Source: Undivivens sp041654215
GTDB lineage: Bacteria > Omnitrophota > Gorgyraeia > Gygaellales > Profunditerraquicolaceae
Assembly (NCBI GenBank): GCA_041654215.1
Contig: JBAZDY010000043.1
Location: forward strand, 1-12,486
Length of the DNA stretch: 12,486 nucleotides
Direction: 5' to 3'
The notes beneath the pieces are model-generated. The model did no database searches. It was not told where the DNA came from and was given only the letters and a program-made list of their open reading frames with translations. Made by a program: the position numbers and the translations under genes. This document shows, piece by piece, positions 6,197 through 12,486 of this stretch (position 1 is the first letter of the stretch; each line of letters starts with the position of its first letter).

Positions 6197-6978
6197 GCAG
6201 ACGGAAAAAAAAGGATATCACGCGTTCATTTCTGTTTCTTTGTCTGTCTGTATGCGTCATGCTTTTTTCTTCCTGCGCCAGGATACCGCAGTATCCCGCC
6301 GGCACGGCGCCTTCGCCGGTCCAGCCGGGCTATATGCCCAGGCAGGACATCGTTCATATCGTAGGCCCGGGCGAGACCCTTTGGCGTATCAGCAGAATGT
6401 ACGACGTCAACATGGCCGACATCACAAGAGTCAACAGTCTTCCTTCGCGTCCCGTGTTGAAAATGGGCCAGCGGCTAACCGTTCTCCGCGCCGCGCCGCT
6501 GAAGCCGGTAGTCCCGTTGTATCCGTCCCGCAAATGGAAGTATATCATAATCCATCACAGCGCCACCGACGAGGACAACGCGCTTTCTCTGTTCCAGATG
6601 CACCTGCGCCGCGGGTTCGACAACGGCCTGGGTTACGATTTCCTTATAGCTAACGGCACGTGCGGCAAGAAGAACGGGCAGATAGAGGTTTCGCCCCGCT
6701 GGCTCAAGCAGATGGACGGCGCGCATTGTAAAGCCGCCAATATGAATTCGCGCGGCATAGGTATCTGCCTGGTAGGCAATTTCAGCAAGGAGAGCGTCAG
6801 CGAGGAACAGATGGATTCTCTGGTTTATCTGGTCAATATCCTGCGTAAATATTATTCCGTTCCCTTGAAGAATATAATGGGTCACGGGCAGGTCCCCGGC
6901 GCCAGGACGGAGTGCCCGGGTAAATATTTCCCGTATAACGAGTTTTTTTCCAGGCTGAAGTCGGCGGCACGGAATTAA
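6193..6978 (+). CDS. LysM/N-acetylmuramoyl-L-alanine amidase lipoprotein
   Basis: A 261-residue peptidoglycan hydrolase that should cut the bond between muramic acid and L-alanine. The basic N-terminus, hydrophobic core (about 12-25) and lipobox (F-S-S-C28) mark a lipoprotein. One LysM domain (about 53-98: VGPGETLWRISRMYDVNM, then the I-x-x-V-N-x-L and G-Q-x-L-x-V steps) binds glycan. The Amidase_2/PGRP fold spans about 114-258, with expected zinc ligands in I-I-I-H-H-S (H121/H122), H231 (GHGQVPGARTECPG, 230-243) and C241, plus the G-Y-D-F (147-150) and G-I-G-I-C-L-V-G (188-195) core. All zinc ligands are present, so it should be active. The start overlaps the epimerase stop (ATGA). Its role could be cell-wall turnover or recycling; the mix with an NAD(P)HX enzyme appears to be operon convenience. 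Confidence 0.94.
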   Translation: MSRRKKKDITRSFLFLCLSVCVMLFSSCARIPQYPAGTAPSPVQPGYMPRQDIVHIVGPGETLWRISRMYDVNMADITRVNSLPSRPVLKMGQRLTVLRAAPLKPVVPLYPSRKWKYIIIHHSATDEDNALSLFQMHLRRGFDNGLGYDFLIANGTCGKKNGQIEVSPRWLKQMDGAHCKAANMNSRGIGICLVGNFSKESVSEEQMDSLVYLVNILRKYYSVPLKNIMGHGQVPGARTECPGKYFPYNEFFSRLKSAARN

Positions 6979-7027
6979 GCGGATGAATGAAAACCGCGCG
7001 ATACCGAGCGGCGGCAATGTTATCCGC
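6979..7027 (+). other. Nested inverted repeat between amidase and hypothetical gene
   Basis: Outer arms GCGGAT (6979-6984) and ATCCGC (7022-7027) are perfect inverted copies; inside them CCGC (6994-6997) can pair with GCGG (7008-7011 or 7011-7014). There is no T-run after it, so it is a poor intrinsic terminator; the next ribosome binding site (GGAGG, 7044-7048) follows closely. It could be an mRNA structure or a chance fold. Confidence 0.3.
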
Positions 7028-7053
7028 GCCCTAATTTTAAACCGGAGGTCTTT

Positions 7054-7509
7054 ATGCAGATCGAATTGACAAAAGAGCAGATGATAGATTTGGTCAAGGT
7101 GGTTTACCTGGGGAACTGGATGATAAACGGCGTGCGCCTGCAGAGCGAGCGGGCCAGGAAGTTCGATGAGATCGAGCAGATCATATACTCCCGGGCGGCC
7201 GCAAACGGCCTGGGAGACATGGTCGAACTTGATTCTTCCTGCGGCGAATATTTCCCCACTTCGGGTTTCGAGGAGAGCGAAGAAATAGAGGGTTACAAGG
7301 AGGATTACGACGAGGAGACTTTCTGGGAGAGGCTGGTGGACAAGATGGCCAATCGTGATTTCATCGCCGGGTTCGGGGAAGAAGCGGTGAGAAAAATGGG
7401 GGACCACGAGCGTTTCGAAAAGCTCTATGAATTCATAAACAAATATGAGGATTATTTCGAGACCAGGGGAATAGACGGGCTCAAGGCTGTCGATCTGGAG
7501 GACCTCTAA
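7054..7509 (+). CDS. Acidic conserved-type hypothetical protein
   Basis: A 151-residue cytosolic protein without signal or membrane segments, strongly acidic and helical. Notable parts: the N-terminal E-L-T-K-E-Q-M-I-D-L-V-K-V-V-Y-L-G-N-W-M-I-N (4-25), a Glu-rich middle (about 73-92), and E-E-T-F-W-E-R-L-V-D-K-M-A-N-R-D (87-102), then a helical C-terminus with Y-E-F-I-N-K-Y. Clean Trp/Leu/Tyr spacing and a strong ribosome binding site (GGAGG, 5 bases before the ATG) say it is a real gene. I do not recognise the family. It is set apart from its neighbours by spacers of 75 and 70 bases, each holding an inverted repeat, so it may be regulated separately from the genes on either side. Confidence 0.85.
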   Translation: MQIELTKEQMIDLVKVVYLGNWMINGVRLQSERARKFDEIEQIIYSRAAANGLGDMVELDSSCGEYFPTSGFEESEEIEGYKEDYDEETFWERLVDKMANRDFIAGFGEEAVRKMGDHERFEKLYEFINKYEDYFETRGIDGLKAVDLEDL

Positions 7510-7511
7510 CG

Positions 7512-7554
7512 GAATAAGGAAGGCCCGGGTAGTTTCATTACCCTGCGCTTATTC
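7512..7554 (+). repeat. Two-tier stem-loop upstream of the M42 peptidase
   Basis: Outer arms GAATAAG (7512-7518) and CTTATTC (7548-7554) pair perfectly over 7 bases. Inside, GGGTAGT (7527-7533) pairs with ATTACCC (7537-7543) with one G-U wobble and a TTC loop. There is no T-run, so it is an unlikely strong terminator. It ends 8 bases before the AAAGGAG ribosome binding site (7563-7569) of the peptidase gene and could act as an mRNA leader element or processing site. Confidence 0.55.
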
Positions 7555-7579
7555 ATCTTACGAAAGGAGCATCTTTAAA

Positions 7580-8614
7580 ATGGACGCGTTATTGAAAAAA
7601 CTGCTCGAAGCCCCCGGTATATCCGGGTACGAAAAAGAGACGGCCGCGATCATGAAAGAAGAACTTGGACGTATCTGCGCGGAGTGTTATCAGGACGGCA
7701 TGGGGAACGTAATCGCCAGAAAAGGGAAAGGGAAGAAGAAACTTCTGCTGGCGGCGCATATGGATGAGATAGGCCTGCTGGTCAAACACATAACCAGGGA
7801 CGGATACCTTAATTTCATCAAGATCGGCGGCATAGACGACCGGGTGCTGGTCAGCCAGCGCGTGGTGGTCAAAGGGGCGGGCGGCGACGTTCAGGGGATA
7901 ATCGGCCTGAAACCGCCGCACCTGCAGAAGGAAGAGGAGCGCAAGAAACCGGTGAATTGCGAGGATATGTTCATCGATATCGGTTGTTCCTCGCGGGAAG
8001 AAGCCGAAAAGAAAGTGGGGGTGGCCGACCAGGTGATCTTCGAGCCGAATTCCGGCAGTCTCGGAGGCGGCTTGTTTTACGGCAAGGCGGTGGATGATAG
8101 AGTGGGGTGCTATGTCCTATTGAAAGCGATGGAAAGGATAAACGTGGAGGCGGAGGTTTACGCCGCTGCCACCGTTCAGGAAGAAGTGGGATTAAAGGGG
8201 GCGCGCACGGCTTCTTTCCGCATCAACCCGGATTTCGCTCTCGCGCTGGATACGACCGCTTCCGGAGATACTCCCAACATACAGGAAAAAGAGACCAGCC
8301 TGAAGCTCGGGGCCGGTCCCGCCATCACGATGATCGAAGCCGGCGGCAGGGGGCTGATCGTCGGAGAGAATGTGCGGGAGCTTTGCATCAACGCTGCCAG
8401 GGACAACGGTATCAAATATCAGTTGGACGTTGTGGAAGGGGGAATGACCGACGGGGCGATGATTTATATGAACAGGGAGGGCATTCCCACCGGCGTCTTG
8501 AGCGTCCCTGCGCGCTACATCCATTCCCCCACCGGAGTCTTCAGTATGGACGACGTCGAGGCTGCCGTGCAGCTTTGCGTCAAGATAATCGAAGCGGCCG
8601 CTTCTCAAGCGTAA
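7580..8614 (+). CDS. M42 family metallo-aminopeptidase (TET-like)
   Basis: A 344-residue cytosolic zinc or cobalt aminopeptidase of the M42 family, whose members form hollow 12-subunit TET particles that trim peptides. The full co-catalytic metal set is visible: H60 (A-A-H-M-D-E-I-G), bridging D172 (A-V-D-D-R-V-G), catalytic E201 and ligand E202 (V-Q-E-E-V-G-L-K-G), D224 (A-L-D-T-T) and H315 (A-R-Y-I-H-S-P). The PDZ-like apical domain about residues 68-160 is present, and length matches the family. AAAGGAG lies 10 bases upstream of the ATG. Some M42 proteins were annotated as endoglucanases or cellulases; the ligands here argue for peptidase. It starts a close-spaced run with the AsmA-like and GT9 genes (19-base gaps), without an obvious functional link. 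Confidence 0.95.
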   Translation: MDALLKKLLEAPGISGYEKETAAIMKEELGRICAECYQDGMGNVIARKGKGKKKLLLAAHMDEIGLLVKHITRDGYLNFIKIGGIDDRVLVSQRVVVKGAGGDVQGIIGLKPPHLQKEEERKKPVNCEDMFIDIGCSSREEAEKKVGVADQVIFEPNSGSLGGGLFYGKAVDDRVGCYVLLKAMERINVEAEVYAAATVQEEVGLKGARTASFRINPDFALALDTTASGDTPNIQEKETSLKLGAGPAITMIEAGGRGLIVGENVRELCINAARDNGIKYQLDVVEGGMTDGAMIYMNREGIPTGVLSVPARYIHSPTGVFSMDDVEAAVQLCVKIIEAAASQA

Positions 8615-8633
8615 AAGGAAAGGGGATGGACTC

Positions 8634-9377
8634 GTGAAATTCATCAAAAAGATATTGTTTTCCATTGTGCTTTTTGTTTTGGCGCTGGCGGCGCTGTTGC
8701 TGGTGTTCAGGAACGTTATTGCCAAAGCCGCGTTCACATACGCGATGTCGGCGGCCGGGCTGAATGCCCGGGTGTCGAAGATAGATATAGGCGTTTTAAA
8801 GCCTTATTTGCGCGTCTCAGGCCTGACGTTATCCAATCCGTCGGTAGCCAAGGATGAAGCGATGATAAACCTGCCGGAATTCTACGTTGAATACAGCCTC
8901 CCAGACATTTTGAACAGCAGACTGTTCTTTCCGCGCGTGAGGATCGAACTGAAAGAATTAGTGCTCCGGAGCGATAAAAACGGGATGACCAACACAAAGC
9001 CGTTGGAGTCGTTCATTCCCAAAAAAGGAGAAGGCGCCCCCCCGCAGTGGCGCATAGACACGCTTGTGCTGAAGGTGGGAAGGATAGTTTATTCCGGTTA
9101 CTCAACGTCGGGCGCGCCTTTAACATACGATATCAACCTTAATCTCGACCAGACCTATCATAACGTCGATAACCCCGCCAGGATAGGTTCCGACATATTC
9201 CTTTCTTATATGGGCGCGCAGGGCAAGGAGGTATTTCAGGAGGTGCAGGGGACGGCCGTTGATACCGGAAAAAAAGCGGCGAACGCCGTCAGGGATACGG
9301 TATCCGGCACCGCGGAGGGCGTTAAAGACGCGGTCGGCGGAGCAGCCAAGGGATTAAAAGACCTGATAGGGAAGTGA
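8634..9377 (+). CDS. AsmA-like envelope protein with 11-residue-repeat amphipathic tail
   Basis: A 247-residue protein: basic start, one membrane helix (about 7-26), then a periplasmic beta-rich part (about 45-175) that resembles the N-terminus of AsmA-family proteins (DIGVLKPYLRVSGLTLSNP, then INLPEFYVEYSLPDIL). It is much shorter than AsmA (~600 residues). The last ~43 residues switch to Ala/Gly/Lys/Asp-rich amphipathic repeats (AVRDTVSGTAE, GVKDAVGGAAK, GLKDLIGK) like LEA or apolipoprotein 11-mers and could lie on a membrane surface. The start is GTG at 8634 with AGGGG 8 bases before it; the nearby ATG at 8626 is out of frame and stops at once. It shares the P-E-x-Y-x-x-x-S-L-P motif with the minus-strand protein at the left edge. 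Role unknown; lipid handling is a family-level guess. Confidence 0.83.
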   Translation: MKFIKKILFSIVLFVLALAALLLVFRNVIAKAAFTYAMSAAGLNARVSKIDIGVLKPYLRVSGLTLSNPSVAKDEAMINLPEFYVEYSLPDILNSRLFFPRVRIELKELVLRSDKNGMTNTKPLESFIPKKGEGAPPQWRIDTLVLKVGRIVYSGYSTSGAPLTYDINLNLDQTYHNVDNPARIGSDIFLSYMGAQGKEVFQEVQGTAVDTGKKAANAVRDTVSGTAEGVKDAVGGAAKGLKDLIGK

Positions 9378-9396
9378 TAAGCTCTTTTTCGCGCAT

Positions 9397-10413
9397 ATGC
9401 CTGCAAAGAATATTCTCATTCTGGGCCATTCGAACATAGGCGACGTCTGCAGCGATCTCAGCGTAGTCGCTCCGCTGTCGCGCGCTTTTCCCGGCTCGAG
9501 GATATCTTTTTTGACCTCTCCCAGACTGAAGAGTTTTGTAGAAGGCTGCCGGGGCATAAGCGAAGTCCTGGTTTACGACCGTCATGGGAAAGATAAAGGG
9601 TTCTTGAGGCAGTGGAAGCTGGCCCTGGGATTGCGCCGCCGCAGATTCGGTCTCGTGCTTGTGCTGAAGGCCAGTTTGATGTTCGTTTTTCTCGGCGCAG
9701 GGAACGTCTGGAGGGTGAGAAAAAAGGAGATCGGCCGGAACCGGCACATGATAGACGTTTATCTTGGGCTTTTGAGGCGTCACGGCGTCCCGGCCGCGCA
9801 CAGCCCCGTGGATTTCGCCTTTTCCCCGCAAGAAGCGGCGTTCGCCGACGCGTTTTTCTCGGAACAGCGTATCCCCGCCGGTTCCCGCGTCATCGGGTTG
9901 TCTCCTTTCGCCAACTGGGGGCTTAAATGCTGGCCGCCGGAGAAATGGAACGAGCTCGCCGGGTTGATTTCCTCCCGGCCGGGAATGGTCCCGGTCCTGT
10001 TCGGCAAGGCGGCAGGGGACGCGTTGTCTGAAAAGATGTTCAAACGGCTCTCCCCGGGAATTATCTGCGCCGTGGACAGGTGTTCATTGAGAGAATCCGC
10101 GGCATTGATATCGAGGTGCAAAGCGTTCGTTTCCTGCGACAGCGGCCTGGCATATATAGCCGACAGCATAGGGGTTCCTTGCGTGACCTTGAGCGGGCCC
10201 ACGAATACCGATTGTTATTATCCATATCTTTCGGCCGGCCTGCGCGTCAGAAGCCGCCGTCCGCCGAAATGCGCCCCGTGCATGAAACCGCCCGAAAACT
10301 GCGTTCTGGACGCGCAGGGAGCGCCGGAGTGCATGGGAGGGATCGACGCGGGGGACGTGATGGAAAAACTGCTTGAAGCGCTCAAAGGTGTTCAAGGGGC
10401 AGATTTAGATTGA
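9397..10413 (+). CDS. Glycosyltransferase family 9 (heptosyltransferase-like)
   Basis: A 338-residue GT-B enzyme of the ADP-heptose:LPS heptosyltransferase family, which adds sugars to the lipopolysaccharide core on the cytosolic face. N-terminal domain: I-L-I-L-G-H-S-N-I-G-D-V (6-17) with the catalytic-type Asp at 16. C-terminal nucleotide-sugar domain: I-G-L-S-P-F-A-N-W-G-L-K-C-W-P-x-E-K-W (166-184), matching the family's S/T-rich loop plus K-x-W-P-x-x-x-W, and C-D-S-G-L-A-Y-I-A then GVPCVTLSGPT (247-269). The usual His in D-S/T-G-x-x-H is Tyr253 here. A Cys-rich end (C292, C295, C302, C312) is common in this family. No clear ribosome binding site; translation may be coupled to the AsmA-like gene 19 bases upstream. 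The exact sugar is unknown. Confidence 0.9.
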   Translation: MPAKNILILGHSNIGDVCSDLSVVAPLSRAFPGSRISFLTSPRLKSFVEGCRGISEVLVYDRHGKDKGFLRQWKLALGLRRRRFGLVLVLKASLMFVFLGAGNVWRVRKKEIGRNRHMIDVYLGLLRRHGVPAAHSPVDFAFSPQEAAFADAFFSEQRIPAGSRVIGLSPFANWGLKCWPPEKWNELAGLISSRPGMVPVLFGKAAGDALSEKMFKRLSPGIICAVDRCSLRESAALISRCKAFVSCDSGLAYIADSIGVPCVTLSGPTNTDCYYPYLSAGLRVRSRRPPKCAPCMKPPENCVLDAQGAPECMGGIDAGDVMEKLLEALKGVQGADLD

Positions 10414-10439
10414 CAATCCGCTTGTCCGCGGCATAAGAT
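10410..10439 (+). promoter_or_regulatory. Promoter for the zinc-ribbon gene and pgi
   Basis: Perfect TTGACA (10410-10415) overlapping the GT9 stop codon, an 18-base spacer, and TAAGAT (10434-10439, 4/6 to TATAAT). Predicted start near 10446, giving a leader of about 75 bases. The -35 is strong, the -10 and spacing are less so. Confidence 0.5.
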
Positions 10440-10471
10440 AGACCGATATTTACGCGTGTTTTTCTTCGTGC

Positions 10472-10486
10472 GCCCGGCGCGCGGGC
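10472..10486 (+). other. Short GC-only hairpin in the leader of the zinc-ribbon gene
   Basis: GCCCG (10472-10476), loop GCGCG, CGGGC (10482-10486), followed by CCGGTTTAA. The stem is only 5 bp and the T-run is three bases, so it is at best a weak terminator for readthrough from the GT9 gene, or a leader structure if transcription starts near 10446. Confidence 0.3.
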
Positions 10487-10520
10487 CGGTTTAAGATACT
10501 ATGACATCGGGAGGGGAAAT

Positions 10521-10892
10521 ATGAAACGTTTTTTGCTTTATCTGCTCAGGTGGCAATTAAGCACGCCCATACTCTGGCTGGTGGTCCGAAACATGGGCAC
10601 CGGTATCTCTTCGACGGTGATAGCGAACCTTATCGGAGGAGCGATCTTTTTCTGGGTGGACAAGTTTATTTTCACTTCCGCCGCCATAGAAGTCTGGCAG
10701 GTCAAGGAGAAAGGCAAGTGCGATAATTGCGGTAAGGAGGAGAGCTTGTGGAGGCTGGTAAGAACGGCGAATTACGACCGTTCAAATGCCAAACCGGTCT
10801 TCCTTTGTAAAGATTGTTCGAGGAAAAAACTGCTGGAATTGCACTCACGCGGGGTAAAAACATCCAAGGCGGACATAACCGGAGCGGTCTGA
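10521..10892 (+). CDS. Small membrane protein with C-terminal zinc ribbon
   Basis: A 123-residue protein. Two membrane helices (about 4-22 and 31-51) carry the pattern L-R-W-Q-L-S-T-P-I-L and I-A-N-L-I-G-G-x-I-F-F-W-V-D-K-F-I-F, which I have seen in small unnamed prokaryotic membrane proteins. After about 60 comes a four-cysteine zinc ribbon: C67-x-x-C70 and C96-x-x-C99, with R/K-rich flanks, likely facing the cytosol. GGGAGG sits 6 bases before the ATG. The stop TGA shares its A with the next ATG (TGATG), so it is translationally coupled to glucose-6-phosphate isomerase. The ribbon could bind nucleic acid or a partner protein; no function is known to me. Confidence 0.85.
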   Translation: MKRFLLYLLRWQLSTPILWLVVRNMGTGISSTVIANLIGGAIFFWVDKFIFTSAAIEVWQVKEKGKCDNCGKEESLWRLVRTANYDRSNAKPVFLCKDCSRKKLLELHSRGVKTSKADITGAV

Positions 10893-12364
10893 TGAAAACA
10901 ACGATAGAATTCGATTTTAATAATCTGATGAGTTTTAATGTAGGCAAAGCGCACGGCGCGGCCCCTGCGGAGTTGAAATCCATGCTCCCGGAGGCGCGCA
11001 AGGCGCATGAACACCTGAGCCGGGTGCTCGCCGATAGGGCCAGCAGGGTAGGCATAGGCCTTGAGTGGGCGATGCTGCCTTTGCAGGACGTCAATATCCT
11101 GAAGGAAGTGGAAAAGTTCGCCGGGGAAATCTCCGCTGAATACGAGAGCGTGGTTTTTCTCGGTATCGGGGGATCTTATCTGGGGTTAAAAGCCGCCCAG
11201 GACGCCTTATGTCCGGCTTATTATAACGAGTTTTCCCGGCTCCGCAAAGGCAGGCCGAGAATATATTTCGAGGGTAATAACCTCGATCCGGACACGCTTT
11301 CCGCGCTTTTGTCCGGTTTGACTCCCCAAAAAACCTTTGTCGTAGTCATATCCAAGTCTGGAGAGACCACAGAAACCAAGGCGGGGTTCGCGGTGGTGGA
11401 GAATTGGCTGAAGAGACATTGCGGAAAGAACTACGGCAGGCAGATTGCCGCCATAACCGATCCTTCCGGGGGCTCTCTGCGGGCCAAGGTGAACGCGGCC
11501 GCGGCGAAGGACGCCTTGAGTTTCAGGAATTTTCCGCTGTTGCACGGGGTGGGCGGCCGGTATTCGGAGTTCAATATGGGGCTTTTGCACGCGGCGCTGG
11601 CCGGGATACCCCTTAGACATCTGCTTGCCGGGGCCGCCGGAATGCGCGAAAGATGCTCGCTTCCGGACCCGTTGAAGAATCCGGCCTATATGTACGCGCT
11701 GCTGCACACTCTGCTTTACCGGAAAAAAGGGAAGAAAATATCTATTTTGCTGCCTTTCGCGGAAAGTCTGCGCGCCACGGCAGATTGGTATTGTCAGCTT
11801 TTGGCCGAGAGCACGGGCAAGAAATACGCCCGTAAAATAGTCATAAATGACAAAACAGAACAGTGGCTGCGCGACTTTTCCCGCAAGGTGAATCTGGGGC
11901 GGACGCCGGTCGCCGCCAGGGGGACCAATGACCTGCATTCCATCCAGCAGAATAATATCGAAGGGGAAAACGATAAAACCGTCACTTTTATAAAGCTGGA
12001 TAAATTCTCCTCCGATCTTAGGGTTACTGGTACCGGCGATTTTCTTTCCGGGAAGACTTACACTGAATTGATACATCTCGCGCAGGAGGCTACTGAATGG
12101 GCTTTGGTCAAAGAACAGCGGCCGAATTGCAGCATTACGCTTCCGCGGGCCGACGCTTATTCCTGGGGCGCTTTATTGTTCTTTTTCGAGATGGCTACGG
12201 CATTCGAAGGGGAACTGCTGGATATCAACGCTTTTGACCAACCCGGGGTGGAAGGTTATAAGAACTATATGTATCATAAGCTCAAGAAACCCGGTATCCC
12301 TAAAGAGATAAGCGAAGAGATCCGGAAGTCTCCTTTGCTGAAGAATAAAGCTTATATAATTTAA
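10892..12364 (+). CDS. pgi: Glucose-6-phosphate isomerase
   Basis: Interconverts glucose 6-phosphate and fructose 6-phosphate in glycolysis and gluconeogenesis; cytosolic. 490 residues, two SIS domains. Visible: F-L-G-I-G-G-S-Y-L-G (89-98), YFEGNNLDPDTLSALL (125-140), the phosphate loop S-K-S-G-E-T-T-E-T (154-162), G-V-G-G-R-Y-S (219-225), L-A-E-S-T-G-K with probable catalytic E306 (304-310), H-S-x-Q-Q (349-353) and D-Q-P-G-V-E-G-Y-K with K457 (449-457). The D-Q-P-G-V-E ending matches the shorter Gram-positive/thermophile branch (~450 residues) more than E. coli (~550). The start is the ATG overlapping the upstream stop, with GGAG 7 bases before it; an in-frame ATG at 10814 would add 26 unrelated residues and lies inside the upstream gene. 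Confidence 0.96.
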   Translation: MKTTIEFDFNNLMSFNVGKAHGAAPAELKSMLPEARKAHEHLSRVLADRASRVGIGLEWAMLPLQDVNILKEVEKFAGEISAEYESVVFLGIGGSYLGLKAAQDALCPAYYNEFSRLRKGRPRIYFEGNNLDPDTLSALLSGLTPQKTFVVVISKSGETTETKAGFAVVENWLKRHCGKNYGRQIAAITDPSGGSLRAKVNAAAAKDALSFRNFPLLHGVGGRYSEFNMGLLHAALAGIPLRHLLAGAAGMRERCSLPDPLKNPAYMYALLHTLLYRKKGKKISILLPFAESLRATADWYCQLLAESTGKKYARKIVINDKTEQWLRDFSRKVNLGRTPVAARGTNDLHSIQQNNIEGENDKTVTFIKLDKFSSDLRVTGTGDFLSGKTYTELIHLAQEATEWALVKEQRPNCSITLPRADAYSWGALLFFFEMATAFEGELLDINAFDQPGVEGYKNYMYHKLKKPGIPKEISEEIRKSPLLKNKAYII

Positions 12365-12383
12365 TCCCCTAGCCCAGAAATCC

Positions 12384-12399
12384 CCGGGTTTTAACCCGG
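12384..12399 (+). terminator. Hairpin terminator after pgi
   Basis: CCGGGTT (12384-12390), TT, AACCCGG (12393-12399): a perfect palindrome giving a 6 bp stem with a 4-base loop, 20 bases after the pgi stop. Only TTGT follows, so the T-run is short, and termination may be partial. Confidence 0.6.
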
Positions 12400-12400
12400 T

Positions 12401-12486
12401 TGTACCTTGGCCAATAGGATGGCCAAGTATTCACCTGTGTGTTACACCTTAGCCAATAGGAATAACACTTTGCCCCTGAGTGGAAT
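12401..12486. mobile_element. Possible left end of an insertion sequence (cut by window edge)
   Basis: From TGTACC at 12401 the sequence changes character: repeated 17-base motifs, each within its own inverted repeat, and no coding frame. Several insertion sequence families, IS21 among them, start with TG and carry such multiple terminal repeats as transposase binding sites. The position just after a terminator fits an insertion. No transposase gene or target duplication is visible, so this is a hypothesis; a structured non-mobile repeat is the alternative. Confidence 0.3.
12404..12462 (+). repeat. Direct repeat pair, 17 bases, each in a stem-loop
   Basis: ACCTTGGCCAATAGGAT (12404-12420) and ACCTTAGCCAATAGGAA (12446-12462) match at 15 of 17 bases with a 42-base period. 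The first is in a hairpin CTTGGCC (12406-12412), loop AATAGGAT, GGCCAAG (12421-12427). The second is enclosed by GTGTTA (12439-12444) and TAACAC (12463-12468). Stems differ while the CCAATAGGA core is kept. Confidence 0.85.

Noticed and set aside
6984..7071. Mini-gene starting at ATG 6984
   Set aside because: A 28-codon frame without a ribosome binding site that overlaps the start of the next gene; it coincides with an inverted repeat and has no protein-like features.
7065..7093. TTGACA near the start of the acidic hypothetical gene
   Set aside because: It falls inside the coding region (codons for Leu-Thr-Lys) with no good -10 box at 16-18 bases; treated as chance.
6475..7407. Long minus-strand open frame (310 codons)
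   Set aside because: It lies antisense to the well-supported amidase and the acidic hypothetical gene, shows no recognisable motif or ribosome binding site, and reads as an antisense shadow of their codon pattern.
10814..10891. Upstream in-frame start for pgi adding 26 residues
   Set aside because: It lies inside the zinc-ribbon gene, the added residues match no isomerase pattern, and the ATG at 10892 has a ribosome binding site and stop/start overlap.
11207..12076. Minus-strand open frame (289 codons) inside pgi
   Set aside because: Fully antisense to glucose-6-phosphate isomerase, whose motifs are intact; the frame has low-complexity Arg/Gly/Pro-rich composition typical of an antisense shadow.
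12404..12462. CRISPR array
   Set aside because: Only two imperfect 17-base copies with internal stem-loops, no further regular repeats, and no cas genes.

Overview
The window reads as an ordinary chromosomal segment of a Gram-negative-type (diderm) bacterium, about half G+C, using many ATA (Ile) and AGG (Arg) codons. It carries two lipoproteins with lipoboxes, two AsmA-like envelope proteins, a heptosyltransferase-type GT9 enzyme and many conserved proteins of unknown function. The style resembles uncultivated lineages such as Omnitrophota or Elusimicrobiota. This is a guess from gene content and protein flavour; no rRNA or tRNA is present to settle it.

Left part: a minus-strand pair (exported helical-repeat protein, then an AsmA-like protein running off the left edge, with a 32-base gene overlap) is divergent from a plus-strand pair (a 75-residue two-helix membrane protein and an MscS-type mechanosensitive channel). 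An ArsR-type repressor follows under a textbook sigma-70 promoter (TTGACA, 16 bases, TATAAT).

Middle: a second clear promoter (TTGACA, 17 bases, TAAAAT) starts a tightly packed envelope and repair run: DUF502 membrane protein, exported TPR protein, glycine-zipper lipoprotein, NAD(P)HX epimerase, and a LysM/amidase lipoprotein. Next come an acidic conserved hypothetical protein flanked by two nested inverted repeats, an M42 aminopeptidase, a second AsmA-like protein with an 11-residue-repeat tail, and a GT9 glycosyltransferase.

Right part: a promoter overlapping the GT9 stop codon drives a small membrane protein with a zinc ribbon, translationally coupled to glucose-6-phosphate isomerase. After a hairpin terminator the last ~85 bases hold a pair of 17-base repeats, each inside its own stem-loop, which look like the start of a mobile element or of a structured repeat family.

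I see no phage, CRISPR, toxin-antitoxin or defence genes. The best candidates for new biology are the right-edge repeat hairpins, the zinc-ribbon membrane protein, the repeat-tailed AsmA-like protein, and the structured spacers around the 151-residue hypothetical gene.
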